From: Anaerolineaceae bacterium
GTDB lineage: Bacteria > Chloroflexota > Anaerolineae > Anaerolineales > Villigracilaceae
Assembly (NCBI GenBank): GCA_009885525.1
Contig: VFKN01000177.1
Coordinates: forward strand, 1 to 32,270
Reading direction: 5' to 3'
DNA: 32,270 nucleotides
Shown: piece after piece, positions 1 to 6,990 of the stretch
How positions within the stretch are numbered: the first letter of the stretch is position 1
Layout: each line of letters starts with the position of its first letter
Translations under genes and position numbers: made by a program
Notes under the pieces: model-generated
What the model was told of the DNA's origin: nothing
Database searches by the model: none
The model's input: only the letters and a program-made list of their open reading frames with translations

Positions 1-103
1 CGCGCAAGTTACTTGATAACTGCTCAATGAAATTGAGCAAGCCCTTGACCAACTCACGGGTCTTTTCTTCCAGGATAGCGCCGAGATCAATGTTTTCGAA
101 CAT
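1..103 (-). CDS. N-terminal fragment of a possible transposase (cut by window edge)
   Basis: An open frame starts with the ATG complementary to 101-103 and runs off the left edge, giving 34 residues that begin MFENIDLGAILEEK and end in a leucine-rich amphipathic stretch (LLNFIEQLSSNLR). That stretch resembles the start of the N-terminal coiled coil of IS66-like transposases, but this is only a resemblance. It lies head to head with the transposase fragment at 201-845, so the left end is probably a mobile-element scrap zone. No clear ribosome binding site is seen. It could equally be the start of an unrelated coiled-coil protein. Confidence 0.3.
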   Translation of the reverse strand, partial: MFENIDLGAILEEKTRELVKGLLNFIEQLSSNLR

Positions 104-200
104 GCTTTAGTTTATCAGATTGTCGTTACTCGTCACCCCGCTTTTTTGAGATGATACTCCTGTTTGATGGAAAGAACTTTTCTGGATAGCTATAAAAGCA

Positions 201-845
201 GTGAAACCCAGTCCGGCAGAAGCGCATCCCGACCCGCTGCTACACCTAACGCGGCATAGTTACCAAGCCGGACTATGGACTGCCGACCAAATGGGTCAGC
301 ATCAATATTTGGAAGGCGCGCGGCGACAAGTGGAACGCTGCATACGCCTCGGTTCGGCGAACGATGGCGCAGTCTGGATTAACCGCGTCACGATCACAAA
401 CTACCTGCGCATTATCTACTCGATTGATTGGGCGCATGCGCACGGACGTTTGAGCAACGTTGCAAAAGCCGCTTTTGGCGACGGAACGCAACCCGCGCAA
501 CACTGGACGCAAAAGCAGGTTGAACATTTGTGGCATGGGCGCGTTGAAGATGTCGTAACCGCTTTGCAGGTTTTGGATTGGGATCAGATTACTTGCGTGG
601 AGGATATTCAGAATTCACCGGCTTACTTTGAAACGCGCAAACACAACATGGATTATGCGCGCCTCCGGCGCGAAGGGTATCCCATCGGCAGCGGCACAGT
701 CGAAAGCGGCATCAACACTGTTGTGCACCACCGTATGAAACGACAGGGACGCGGATGGAAACGTGAATACGCACAAGCCATGATGGCTGCCTTGGGCGAA
801 CTACATAGTGACCGCTTTGAATTGGCTTGGCAAGCAACCTGCTAA
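201..845 (+). pseudogene. ISKra4-like transposase, C-terminal part
   Basis: The 214-residue frame carries the C-terminal hallmark of ISKra4-type DDE transposases: an IDWAHA block near residue 75, then YPIGSGTVESGINTVV with the catalytic-type Glu near residue 167, followed by a basic MKRQGRGWKRE tail. The usual protein is roughly twice as long and the N-terminal DNA-binding part and first acidic region are missing. The apparent ATG is therefore just the first Met after the truncation. No full element ends were seen. I infer a decayed insertion sequence remnant. Family assignment is from motif memory and could be off by one related DDE family. Confidence 0.65.
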
Positions 846-920
846 CTTGAATTCATCCCGCCGAGACTTTTGCGCTACACCCGGTTTTGTCGCTATTTTC
901 CAGGGCGCTGAGAATCATGC

Positions 921-926
921 TATACT
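921..926 (+). promoter_or_regulatory. Possible -10 box (TATACT) of the PIN gene
   Basis: TATACT ends 9 nt before the ATG at 936, with no Shine-Dalgarno sequence between. If used, the transcript would have almost no leader. No convincing -35 is visible. Confidence 0.35.
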
Positions 927-935
927 AACCGCAAG

Positions 936-1385
936 ATGAAGATTTATCTTGACACCTGCTGTCTAAATCGCCCGTTTGACGATCAACGTCAGCCCCGCAT
1001 CCGTCTTGAAGCGGAAGCCGTAACGCTGATTTTGGAAAAAATCCGCCAGCGCGAATGGAATTGGGTTGGCAGCGAGGTTTTGATTTACGAGATCGAGCAG
1101 ACAATGAATGTCGAGCGCAAAGAACGCCTGCTTCTTTTGGCGGGAGAGGCAAATCAAACCGTTGAGATTAGCGAAAAGATTTTGCAACGCGCGGAAACGT
1201 TGTCATCTTTGGGCTTTGGCGAGTACGACGCTCTTCATCTGGCTTCTGCTGAGAACGCAAAAGTTGACGTCTTTCTGACTACCGACGATCCGTTGCAGAC
1301 AATTGCCAACAGAAATAAGAAACGACTCCCTTCTCTTATTGTAAGTAATCCAGTGAAATGGCTGGAAGAGGTACTGAAAAAATGA
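936..1385 (+). CDS. PIN-domain protein, probable ribonuclease (VapC-like toxin)
   Basis: This 149-residue protein opens with MKIYLDTCCLNRPFDD, the first acidic motif of the PIN ribonuclease fold. It carries conserved acidic residues at EIEQ (about residue 52), in GEYDALHLASA (about 91-101, the third PIN motif) and in FLTTDDP (about 111-117). PIN proteins of this kind cut RNA using metal bound by these acids, often as toxins. Its stop overlaps the ATG of the next small gene (ATGA at 1382-1385), so the two are translationally coupled. In classical VapBC the antitoxin comes first; here the small partner follows. Toxin function is inferred. Confidence 0.75.
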   Translation: MKIYLDTCCLNRPFDDQRQPRIRLEAEAVTLILEKIRQREWNWVGSEVLIYEIEQTMNVERKERLLLLAGEANQTVEISEKILQRAETLSSLGFGEYDALHLASAENAKVDVFLTTDDPLQTIANRNKKRLPSLIVSNPVKWLEEVLKK

Positions 1386-1597
1386 AAACTGAAACCCTTT
1401 CCTTTTATGAAATCCGCACCATCGGCTTTGAAGCATTACTCCGTGAACTTGGACCTGCGGGCGCGATCCGTTTTATTCAACAATACGAAACAGGACAGGG
1501 AGATTACACCCGTGACCGTAAAAAACTCCTGCCCAAGAAATCTGTCCGCGAAATTGGCACGGAGATTGTAAAAGCGCGACAATCGAAAACAAAATAA
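1382..1597 (+). CDS. Small basic protein coupled to the PIN gene, candidate antitoxin
   Basis: The 71-residue protein starts at the ATG overlapping the PIN stop codon rather than at the upstream in-frame ATG at 1358, which lies inside the PIN gene. It contains FEALLRELGPAGAIRFIQQYETGQGDYTRDR and a lysine-rich C terminus, consistent with a nucleic-acid or toxin-binding protein. I do not recognise a named family with certainty; short proteins with this look occur beside PIN genes in Chloroflexota and cyanobacteria. A strong terminator follows at once, so the two genes form a complete transcription unit. Confidence 0.6.
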   Translation: MKTETLSFYEIRTIGFEALLRELGPAGAIRFIQQYETGQGDYTRDRKKLLPKKSVREIGTEIVKARQSKTK

Positions 1598-1600
1598 TCG

Positions 1601-1633
1601 AACGCCCTCGTCTCAAAAACGAGGGCGTTTTTT
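1601..1633 (+). terminator. Rho-independent terminator after the PIN pair
   Basis: An 11-bp perfect stem (aacgccctcgt paired with acgagggcgtt) around a 7-nt loop is followed by six T residues. It sits 4 nt after the end of the small gene. Confidence 0.88.
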
Positions 1634-1639
1634 CATCTT

Positions 1640-1831
1640 TCATCCTTGACCTAACTTATCCCACGCCGCCAAAACACCAGCCTTGACGTCCGACTGCGAA
1701 GCGTCCCCATACAAGCGGACTTCCTTCTCCTTCAGCACGCGGAAGGTTTCCCTAGGGAAATATTCGCCGTGGACTTCTTTGGGGTCAAGAATATAGCGCA
1801 ATTCGCCGCAGGCGACCAAATCCGTTTTCAT
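1640..1831 (-). pseudogene. C-terminal fragment of an unrecognised gene, truncated at an IS1-like end
   Basis: A 63-residue frame reads MKTDLVACGELRYILDPKEV and ends AAWDKLGQG. It looks like genuine protein (balanced composition, no low complexity) but I do not recognise the family. Its first Met lies about 5 nt from the apparent terminal inverted repeat of the IS1-like remnant to the right. The best reading is that the insertion removed the 5' part of a longer gene, leaving this tail. It may still be a small intact gene, though no Shine-Dalgarno sequence precedes it. Confidence 0.4.
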
Positions 1832-1835
1832 CCGG

Positions 1836-2012
1836 GTAGTGGTTAAGTTGAAAGTGATGATTTGGCGAGATTGTAGCGGACGATAAATAGTCGAGTAACC
1901 AGTTCGTGATAGAAATCGGACTTTGAAAACGATAAGGTCTTACGAACGTAGCGTGCGATTGGCGGCAGGTATTGTTCCAGCGTTCCACATGATTGGTTTC
2001 ACCGCTCTCCGG
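1836..2012 (-). mobile_element. IS1-family remnant, frameshifted 3' end of the transposase gene
   Basis: Read on the minus strand, the region encodes ETNHVERWNNT in one frame and, after a one-base shift near 1969, ARYVRKTLSFSKSDFYHEL followed by VTRLFIVRYNLAKSSLST and a stop at 1843-1845. VERWNNT, VRK, LSFSK and the final acidic HE segment are the conserved C-terminal part of the IS1 InsB transposase. The sequence gggtagtggttaagtt at 1835-1850 is probably the outer end of the element. The 5' half is absent, so the copy is dead. Confidence 0.7.
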
Positions 2013-2334
2013 AATGTGTCAATGATTTGAGACACGGAAATTGATAATTTAGTCACTCGAAAACGGGAGTGACTTTTTCCGGACAGAATTCGTGTAAAAT
2101 GGAAGTTGCCCCAAACGAAACGGGAACGGCGCTCTTGCAGTGGCTGTTCTCGTTTTCATTTTTAGTGAGGTGCTCGATAGGTTTGGACGTTGGCGGTTTA
2201 AAGACCTTTTTGCAGTAGAGTCACAGATTGAAAGGAAAAAATCTGCTAAATCTGCTAAATCTGTGCAATCTGTGGATATAGGTTTTTCGTAATAAGAATT
2301 ATTTGGGTAGAGGCAAAGCAAAAAAGTAAACCAA
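2013..2334. other. Non-coding gap with repeat fragments
   Basis: No convincing gene is seen. The minus-strand frame at 2049-2321 translates to repetitive, unprotein-like sequence. The region holds a short direct repeat (aaatctgct twice, 2238-2260, then a related ctgtgcaatctgtgg) and one copy of a 28-nt dispersed repeat at 2196-2223. Confidence 0.6.
2196..2223. repeat. 28-nt dispersed repeat, copy 1
   Basis: The segment starting gtttaaagacctttttgcag is identical over 28 nt to 20522-20549. Both copies are intergenic, 18 kb apart. Confidence 0.8.
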
Positions 2335-2892
2335 TCATTTCACCCGATCATAAAACACGATCAACGTGCTGCCGTATTTTCTTTGCTCGGTCTCTTCCAG
2401 ATTTTTCAATTTAACTTCTTCGTATTCCGTCGGGTCAATTTGCACGATGACCGTGCCGTCTGCGCTCAGCCATCCCATATTTTCATCAATGATCTTCACC
2501 GCCTTTACCCACATCTCTTTATATTGCGGCGGCGCGATATAGATATATTCAAACTGCCTGTCCGCGTTTACGCTCAACATGCTGAATGCATCGCCTTTGC
2601 AAACCTCGGATTGTTTGCCAAATCCGCAATGCGCTACATTCTCTTTGATTGTTTCAACGGGCGCGTGATTTAAATCCGAGAAGCGCACGAAAGCCGCGCC
2701 GCGACTCAATGCCTCGATGCCGATTGCGCCTGTGCCGCCGAATAGATCCCACCAATTCGAGTCGACCACATCCCCGGCGAGGATGTTGAACAGCGCCTCT
2801 TTCACGCGATCCATTACGGGGCGCGTCGTATCGCCCGGCACGGATTTTAATTTCCTGCCGCGCGCAGTGCCTGAGATCACGCGCAGAGTCAT
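2335..2892 (-). CDS. rsmD: 16S rRNA (guanine966-N2)-methyltransferase RsmD
   Basis: The 185-residue protein has the RsmD N terminus (LRVISGTARGRKL), the TRPVMDRVKEALFNIL segment and the SAM-binding motif DLFGGTGAIGIEALSRGA at about residues 49-66. It would methylate G966 of 16S rRNA during 30S assembly, using S-adenosylmethionine. The catalytic motif IV, normally (D/N)PPY/F, reads APPQY at residues 120-124, so the usual acid is replaced by Ala. The ATG overlaps the stop of the upstream uroporphyrinogen-decarboxylase-like gene by 4 nt, making it the last gene of a three-gene minus-strand run. Length is normal for the family. Confidence 0.88.
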   Translation of the reverse strand: MTLRVISGTARGRKLKSVPGDTTRPVMDRVKEALFNILAGDVVDSNWWDLFGGTGAIGIEALSRGAAFVRFSDLNHAPVETIKENVAHCGFGKQSEVCKGDAFSMLSVNADRQFEYIYIAPPQYKEMWVKAVKIIDENMGWLSADGTVIVQIDPTEYEEVKLKNLEETEQRKYGSTLIVFYDRVK

Positions 2893-3905
2893 GACCTCAC
2901 CCCTAGCCCCTCTCCTGAGAGGAGAGGGGAATCATCAACGCTGTTTCTTGCCGCCATAAGATTCCCATGTGCGGCGGTGATGTGTGTGACGCAGCCCGTC
3001 CCGAGGATGAATCTGCGACCTCTTGTTTGATCAATCGCATCAGCCGCGTCTTTCTTAATTTGAGTTGACTCTTCGTACACGAGAGAATCCTGCCTCAAGC
3101 CGCCGCACAGCGTAATTCTGAAAAGATCGTGCGCCTCAGCCAGTGACGGATAAGTTTCGCGGTCATGCCAGTTGACGATCTGAAAATTTATCAGGCGCAG
3201 CAGCGAGAAGAAAACATCCTTGCCGTGTAAGTGCAGCATATTGCACCATAAGTCTTGCGTGGGTTGGAGCGCTTTCTGATCATACGGCAGCACCATTTTT
3301 TTGTATTCATCCAACGTGAAGAATTCCCTTTGCGCGTGTTGTACGGCATAAAAAATTCCGTCGATGCCGGTATCCATTGCCGCTTCGATAAATTTCTTCG
3401 TCCCCTGCGCGATGGTTTCCAATCCCTTCATCACGGCTTCTGGATGTTCGCGCAGATGCGTGAGCAGCATCTCATTGCCCGCCAGATTTTTTGCCTGCGA
3501 CATGGGATTGAAGATCGTTTGGATCAGCGGCGTATCGGGGCTGAGACCCTTTCGGATCAGGCGCAAACATTCGAGCTGCGCCGCGAGATGCGCGGAGGTA
3601 GGATCAAGCGCGGGCAGTTTCTCCCAATCCTGGGGCTTTTGAATCACGCGCTTGGAATATTTCCGCGAGCCTTCCGAATCTCCCAGCCATTGATCTTCGA
3701 CGCCCCAATCTTTGACCGCAAAAGAGGAAGCGGGCGTCACTTTGACGATGTCGAAATCATACTCACTTTGAAAATGCAGCGTCGCCGCGGCGAGTGTTTC
3801 GGGATGCTGGTCATCAACGGGGAAGTGCCGCCAAAGCGCGACGGGCGTGCGGTCGGTTTTCTCGCCGTTGAGACAGGCTTGAATGCGTTCACGATGTGTG
3901 GTCAT
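2889..3905 (-). CDS. Uroporphyrinogen decarboxylase (URO-D) family protein
   Basis: The 338-residue protein starts MTTHRERIQACLNGEKTDRTP, the typical start of URO-D superfamily proteins, and has a late ILGTGCV motif near residue 300. This superfamily includes HemE and methyltransferases of the MtbA/CmuA type. The sequence is divergent from true HemE, so the substrate is unknown. The last residues (about SPLLSGEGLGVRS) are encoded by a dispersed GC-rich palindrome (2894-2930), which has apparently been absorbed as the 3' end of the gene. It overlaps the glycosyltransferase upstream and rsmD downstream by 4 nt each (ATGA), implying one operon. Confidence 0.8.
   Translation of the reverse strand: MTTHRERIQACLNGEKTDRTPVALWRHFPVDDQHPETLAAATLHFQSEYDFDIVKVTPASSFAVKDWGVEDQWLGDSEGSRKYSKRVIQKPQDWEKLPALDPTSAHLAAQLECLRLIRKGLSPDTPLIQTIFNPMSQAKNLAGNEMLLTHLREHPEAVMKGLETIAQGTKKFIEAAMDTGIDGIFYAVQHAQREFFTLDEYKKMVLPYDQKALQPTQDLWCNMLHLHGKDVFFSLLRLINFQIVNWHDRETYPSLAEAHDLFRITLCGGLRQDSLVYEESTQIKKDAADAIDQTRGRRFILGTGCVTHITAAHGNLMAARNSVDDSPLLSGEGLGVRS
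2894..2930. repeat. CCCTCACCCC-type palindromic repeat inside the 3' end of the URO-D-like gene
   Basis: acctcacccctagcccctct leads into a cctctcct/aggagagg hairpin. Close relatives lie at 7973-8058, 22937-23018 and 29602-29670. Here the repeat is translated. Confidence 0.75.
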
Positions 3906-5569
3906 GGGATTTTTTTTACCTCGCAGAATACCGCGTCGCCGCGGCTGATTTTTAAGATGATGGGCGCATCTCTAAATGTTTTTATATCTTCATTCGTGCG
4001 CGTGTTGACAAGCACAAAATCGCCCGATTTTATTTTGCCAAACTCCGCGCGGTAATCGCGGATGGAAATATTTTTATTCGCATAATACGCTGCGATATAC
4101 GGCTCGCGTTTTACAAATAGCGTGCCCTGAGCCTGTCGAAGGGTGAGTTGATCGAATTGTTCGATGGCTTCTTTGTAACAGGTCAACCAGTATTCGGTCT
4201 CGTACGTGCGGAACGCTCCGCTCGTGCCGCCGATGAATGTATTGTAATAGGCATATTGATAGGGATGGAGTTGAATGGAAGAATAGATTGCGGGAAGGAA
4301 GATGAGTAGAGAAAAGAGAATAGAGAGTAGGGAGTAATGGGTAAACTTGCCCTGAGCAATGTCGAAGGGTGGTAATTGGTAATTCTTTAGAAGGGCGAAG
4401 ATTTTTTCAAACGCAAATCCGGCAAAAATAAATAACGGCGGGAGCATGAACAGGAAATGACGATACCCGTCATACATTGGTGGCTTGCGCAGGATGACAT
4501 ATAAGAAGGGGATGACGAACCAGAGAAGAACAGTGAACAGCTGCCAGTAATCAGTGTTCAATTTTTTACGGAGGAAGGCGAACAGTAAACCAACAGCGAA
4601 AAGTATGAGGACAGGTTCGGTCAGTGTGAGACTTAAGAGAACGGGAAGGTAGCGGCGTGGAAGTTGATCGGCTTGATAAATTTGCCCATTGAATAATACC
4701 GGCAATTGCGTTGGATTATCCGACATGAATCCAAAGGCTTCGATGAATCTTTGAATTGGATTTGTCCACAAGTAAGGCCAGGTGATGAAGGCAATCAATA
4801 TCGCGAAGGCTGCGTAAATTACAAAAGTTTTTATCAAGAAAGGAAGATAAACCCTAAAGGTCTGCCTGCCCTTTGGGAATTCTTGATTAACGAAAAAGAC
4901 CTTTAGGGTTTTTATCGCATAGATTCCCACGAGTACACCTGCCAAAGGTCCCAGCACGCGGATGGATGTGGCAATGCCGAGAAAGAAAGACGCAAGGAGT
5001 AGAGACTTTGCTCCCAACGGCGTCCTCGCCGCCGGGGACTGCGGCGAGAGCAGGGCTATATCATCTACCATCTCAAATCCAAAACATACCGCGCCTAAAA
5101 AGAAAACAAGGAAGGGCGGATCTTTCGGGTTGATGAAGGCATGTCCCCACAAAAGTGGCTGCCATGCGAATAGCGCGGCGGCTGCCAGCGCGGCGGCTGC
5201 GCTCATGTAGCGTTTTGAAAAACGATACAGCAAATATACGCCGAGTTGAAAGGTGAGGAAGTTGATCAAATGCCACGCGGATGCGTTATCCGCGCCGAGG
5301 GATTCAACCACCGATACAAACGGGCGCGCGATGATGATGTAAGCCGGTCCGCGGTTGGCATGGTCTGTTCCGCTCGAACCGTAGGCGTTGTTGAGGTCAA
5401 AATTTCCACTGAACCATTCTTTGGGCGAGTACGCGTATCTGAGCGCGTCGGCGTAATTATAAAAGAGCGGCTCATCCCACGATAAGCCGTAACTGCGAAA
5501 CGTAAATAAGCCAACCACAATGTTGACGATCAATAAAATAAGGATGGGGTTTTGACGGAATTTTTGCAT
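3902..5569 (-). CDS. Multi-pass membrane glycosyltransferase, GT39/ArnT (PMT) type
   Basis: The 555-residue protein has an N-terminal membrane helix followed by SWDEPLFY at about residues 30-37. This is the acidic pair in the first periplasmic loop that marks lipid-phosphate-sugar-dependent glycosyltransferases. Roughly ten further hydrophobic helices follow, then a soluble C-terminal part. It probably transfers a sugar from a polyprenyl-phosphate donor to protein or lipid at the membrane; acceptor unknown. The frame is interrupted by several in-frame palindromic repeat insertions, giving extra peptides such as LRQAQGT and FDIAQGK and the stretch encoded by 4849-4911. It overlaps the URO-D-like gene by 4 nt. 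Confidence 0.78.
   Translation of the reverse strand: MQKFRQNPILILLIVNIVVGLFTFRSYGLSWDEPLFYNYADALRYAYSPKEWFSGNFDLNNAYGSSGTDHANRGPAYIIIARPFVSVVESLGADNASAWHLINFLTFQLGVYLLYRFSKRYMSAAAALAAAALFAWQPLLWGHAFINPKDPPFLVFFLGAVCFGFEMVDDIALLSPQSPAARTPLGAKSLLLASFFLGIATSIRVLGPLAGVLVGIYAIKTLKVFFVNQEFPKGRQTFRVYLPFLIKTFVIYAAFAILIAFITWPYLWTNPIQRFIEAFGFMSDNPTQLPVLFNGQIYQADQLPRRYLPVLLSLTLTEPVLILFAVGLLFAFLRKKLNTDYWQLFTVLLWFVIPFLYVILRKPPMYDGYRHFLFMLPPLFIFAGFAFEKIFALLKNYQLPPFDIAQGKFTHYSLLSILFSLLIFLPAIYSSIQLHPYQYAYYNTFIGGTSGAFRTYETEYWLTCYKEAIEQFDQLTLRQAQGTLFVKREPYIAAYYANKNISIRDYRAEFGKIKSGDFVLVNTRTNEDIKTFRDAPIILKISRGDAVFCEVKKIP
4125..4143. repeat. CCCTGAGC..GTCGAAGGG repeat inside coding sequence
   Basis: ccctgagcctgtcgaaggg is translated as the LRQAQGT peptide of the glycosyltransferase. 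Related copies lie at 4350-4369, 15981-15994 and 30149-30162. Confidence 0.8.
4350..4369. repeat. Second CCCTGAGC..GTCGAAGGG repeat in the same gene
   Basis: ccctgagcaatgtcgaaggg is translated as FDIAQGK. It differs from the copy at 4125 only in the centre and keeps the reading frame open. Confidence 0.78.
4849..4911. repeat. 15-bp inverted repeat inserted in the glycosyltransferase gene
   Basis: aaaccctaaaggtct (4849-4863) pairs perfectly with agacctttagggttt (4897-4911). The left arm plus its flank (ctgcctgcc) is related, in reverse complement, to ggcaggcagggcctttaggg at 11964-11983 before the DGR. The segment is translated without breaking the frame. Confidence 0.75.
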
Positions 5570-5574
5570 GATGG

Positions 5575-5607
5575 GCGTAGAGACGCAGCATTGCTGCGTC
5601 TCTACGC
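5575..5607. repeat. Perfect 33-nt palindrome between thioesterase and glycosyltransferase genes
   Basis: gcgtagagacgcagca (5575-5590) is the reverse complement of 5592-5607 around a single central base. The segment ends 2 nt from the thioesterase stop codon. It may act as a transcript 3'-end hairpin, but no T-run follows in the minus direction. Confidence 0.78.
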
Positions 5608-5608
5608 G

Positions 5609-6082
5609 TTACCTTTGCGAGATGCGATACGCCTGACGCTTTTTGGCTTGTTCCATGCGCTGTTTTTCCTCTTCGGTTTCAACAACCAAAGCGGGGATCG
5701 GCGTTGCGTGTCCGTCGTCATCCAATGCGACATAAACAAGATAAGCCGTGTTCGTATGTGTGCGCTCGCCGGTGATCGGATTCTCTGCGACGACTTGCAC
5801 TTCGGCTTCGATGGAACTGCGCCCGGTGTAAGTCACCTCCGCGTTGAGAATGATCAGGTCGCCGATCTTGATCGGCTCGCGGAAGACCATCGAATCCACG
5901 GCGACGGTTACGACGCGTTTTTGCGCGTGACGCATACAGGCAAGCGCGCCAGCTTCATCCACAAGTTTCATGATCCAGCCGCCGTGGACGTTACCATAGG
6001 TGTTGGCGTGTTCGGGTTGCATCAATTGCGCGATGCTGATGCGCGATGCGCGCGGCGATTTGGGTGTCGGAGTACTTGTCAT
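5609..6082 (-). CDS. Acyl-CoA thioesterase, hotdog fold (YciA/BACH-like)
   Basis: The 157-residue protein has the hotdog-thioesterase core: QLMQPEHANTYGNVHGGWIMKLVDEAGALAC, in which the N-x-x-G-N-V-H-G-G-x-I-M-x-x-x-D/E block contains the catalytic acid. The DSMVFREPIKIGDLI strand of the second half follows. It would hydrolyse acyl-CoA thioesters in the cytoplasm; chain-length preference cannot be read from the sequence. The ATG at 6080-6082 (MTSTPTP) is preferred to one 27 nt upstream because the extra residues (MGGGARLIK) come from the flanking palindromic repeat. Length fits the family. Confidence 0.85.
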   Translation of the reverse strand: MTSTPTPKSPRASRISIAQLMQPEHANTYGNVHGGWIMKLVDEAGALACMRHAQKRVVTVAVDSMVFREPIKIGDLIILNAEVTYTGRSSIEAEVQVVAENPITGERTHTNTAYLVYVALDDDGHATPIPALVVETEEEKQRMEQAKKRQAYRISQR

Positions 6083-6098
6083 CTTTATCAACCTTGCC

Positions 6099-6135
6099 CC
6101 TCCCCCCATTTCCCGCTTTTGGAAATGGGGGGAGG
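6099..6135. repeat. 15-bp GC-rich inverted repeat
   Basis: cctccccccatttcc (6099-6113) pairs with ggaaatggggggagg (6121-6135) around a 7-nt loop, in the 66-nt gap before the thioesterase gene. It resembles the other cctcccc palindrome at 16815-16882. Confidence 0.8.
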
Positions 6136-6148
6136 AATGGGAGGGGGG

Positions 6149-6520
6149 TTAATCCATATCCTGAATCGATTCGCCCGCGTCTGTTGTGTGCAGGCGCTCG
6201 GGTTCATCAAGCAGGACGTCAATGAGTGAGTGGGTTAACTCGGACATCATCGGCGGGAGTGGAATGGTGGCGGGCAGGCTTACTTTTTGGGGTTTGGGCG
6301 GCGGATTGACTCGAGGATGAAGTGAGTTCGTCGAGCGTTTGCGAAGTATGCGTGGGTCGTTTGTCAGCGTCCCGACGTACAATCCGATCACGGAATGTAC
6401 GTCCCGATTCGGGGTGACGAATCCGATCCACTCTCCGTTGCGGTTGAAGATATATGGGTATGCCAAAAATGCTTCGGGATCGCCTTTGGTGGTGTAAATG
6501 GGGATCAGTCTTTCGCTCAT
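6149..6520 (-). CDS. Small protein with a likely 4-fold beta-flower domain
   Basis: The 123-residue protein begins [20 protein letters not shown], followed by YPYIFNRNGEWIGFVTPNRDVHSVIGLYVG. This pattern of short strands with repeated IYxxxG, GEWIGFV and VYSVxGxYVG turns is known from small proteins annotated as 4-fold beta flower. The role of such proteins is not established. The second half is proline-rich and probably disordered. The start is fixed by a GAGG Shine-Dalgarno 8 nt upstream, and the start codon overlaps the gtrA-like stop (6517-6520). It is the last gene of the UXS-GtrA operon. Confidence 0.65.
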   Translation of the reverse strand: MSERLIPIYTTKGDPEAFLAYPYIFNRNGEWIGFVTPNRDVHSVIGLYVGTLTNDPRILRKRSTNSLHPRVNPPPKPQKVSLPATIPLPPMMSELTHSLIDVLLDEPERLHTTDAGESIQDMD

Positions 6521-6990
6521 ATTTGAACCTCGTGTGAATGGTCGATGTCTTTGTATGTCCAGTAGCGGTTGACAAAGAAATTCCACAACATCACAATTCC
6601 AACCGCGGCGGCGAGTGTTAGATTCCTCGCGTAGAAATCGGCGCTTGTGGAAGGCACGCGAAATATGTTTTCAAAGAAATGCGTCAGCGGCGGTTCAACA
6701 TAGTGCAGAATCGGAATACGGATCGCGACGCCCGCCGTGTTGACCAGGAAGAACATGCCCAATTGATTTAGTAGCGGAAGCGAGCGCGATTCGGGATAAG
6801 TCCAAAATCGATTCCCGATGAAGTTGCTAATTACCGCGCAGGTAAAAGAGATCGTCCCGGCGTATACAAGCGGCATGTCCAAAAAATGCGAGAGCAGGTT
6901 CATCACGCCAAAGTCGATGGCTGCGCCGATGGTGCCTACGAATGCGAACTTAAAAAAACGATTGCGTTCTTTGGTGTCTTTAAGGATCAT
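6517..6990 (-). CDS. GtrA family membrane protein
   Basis: The 157-residue protein has four predicted membrane helices and the family signature [22 protein letters not shown] near the start. [15 protein letters not shown] follows in the second helix/loop, and the paired [10 protein letters not shown] motif near the C terminus. GtrA-like proteins are thought to help move polyprenyl-linked sugars across the membrane in cell-surface polysaccharide synthesis. The ATG at 6988-6990 overlaps the stop of the UDP-glucuronate decarboxylase gene (ATGA). That supports a shared role in making and flipping a nucleotide-sugar-derived glycan. The longer upstream frame lies inside the neighbouring gene and is rejected. 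Confidence 0.85.
   Translation of the reverse strand: MILKDTKERNRFFKFAFVGTIGAAIDFGVMNLLSHFLDMPLVYAGTISFTCAVISNFIGNRFWTYPESRSLPLLNQLGMFFLVNTAGVAIRIPILHYVEPPLTHFFENIFRVPSTSADFYARNLTLAAAVGIVMLWNFFVNRYWTYKDIDHSHEVQI

Noticed and set aside
2238..2285. Possible CRISPR or tandem array (aaatctgct repeats)
   Set aside because: Only two or three 9-nt units without spacers of regular length; no Cas genes in the window.
2049..2321. 90-aa minus-strand frame
   Set aside because: The translation derives from a short direct repeat and has no protein-like features or Shine-Dalgarno.
5552..6229. Plus-strand 225-aa frame over the thioesterase
   Set aside because: Antisense shadow; the minus-strand hotdog motif is clear.
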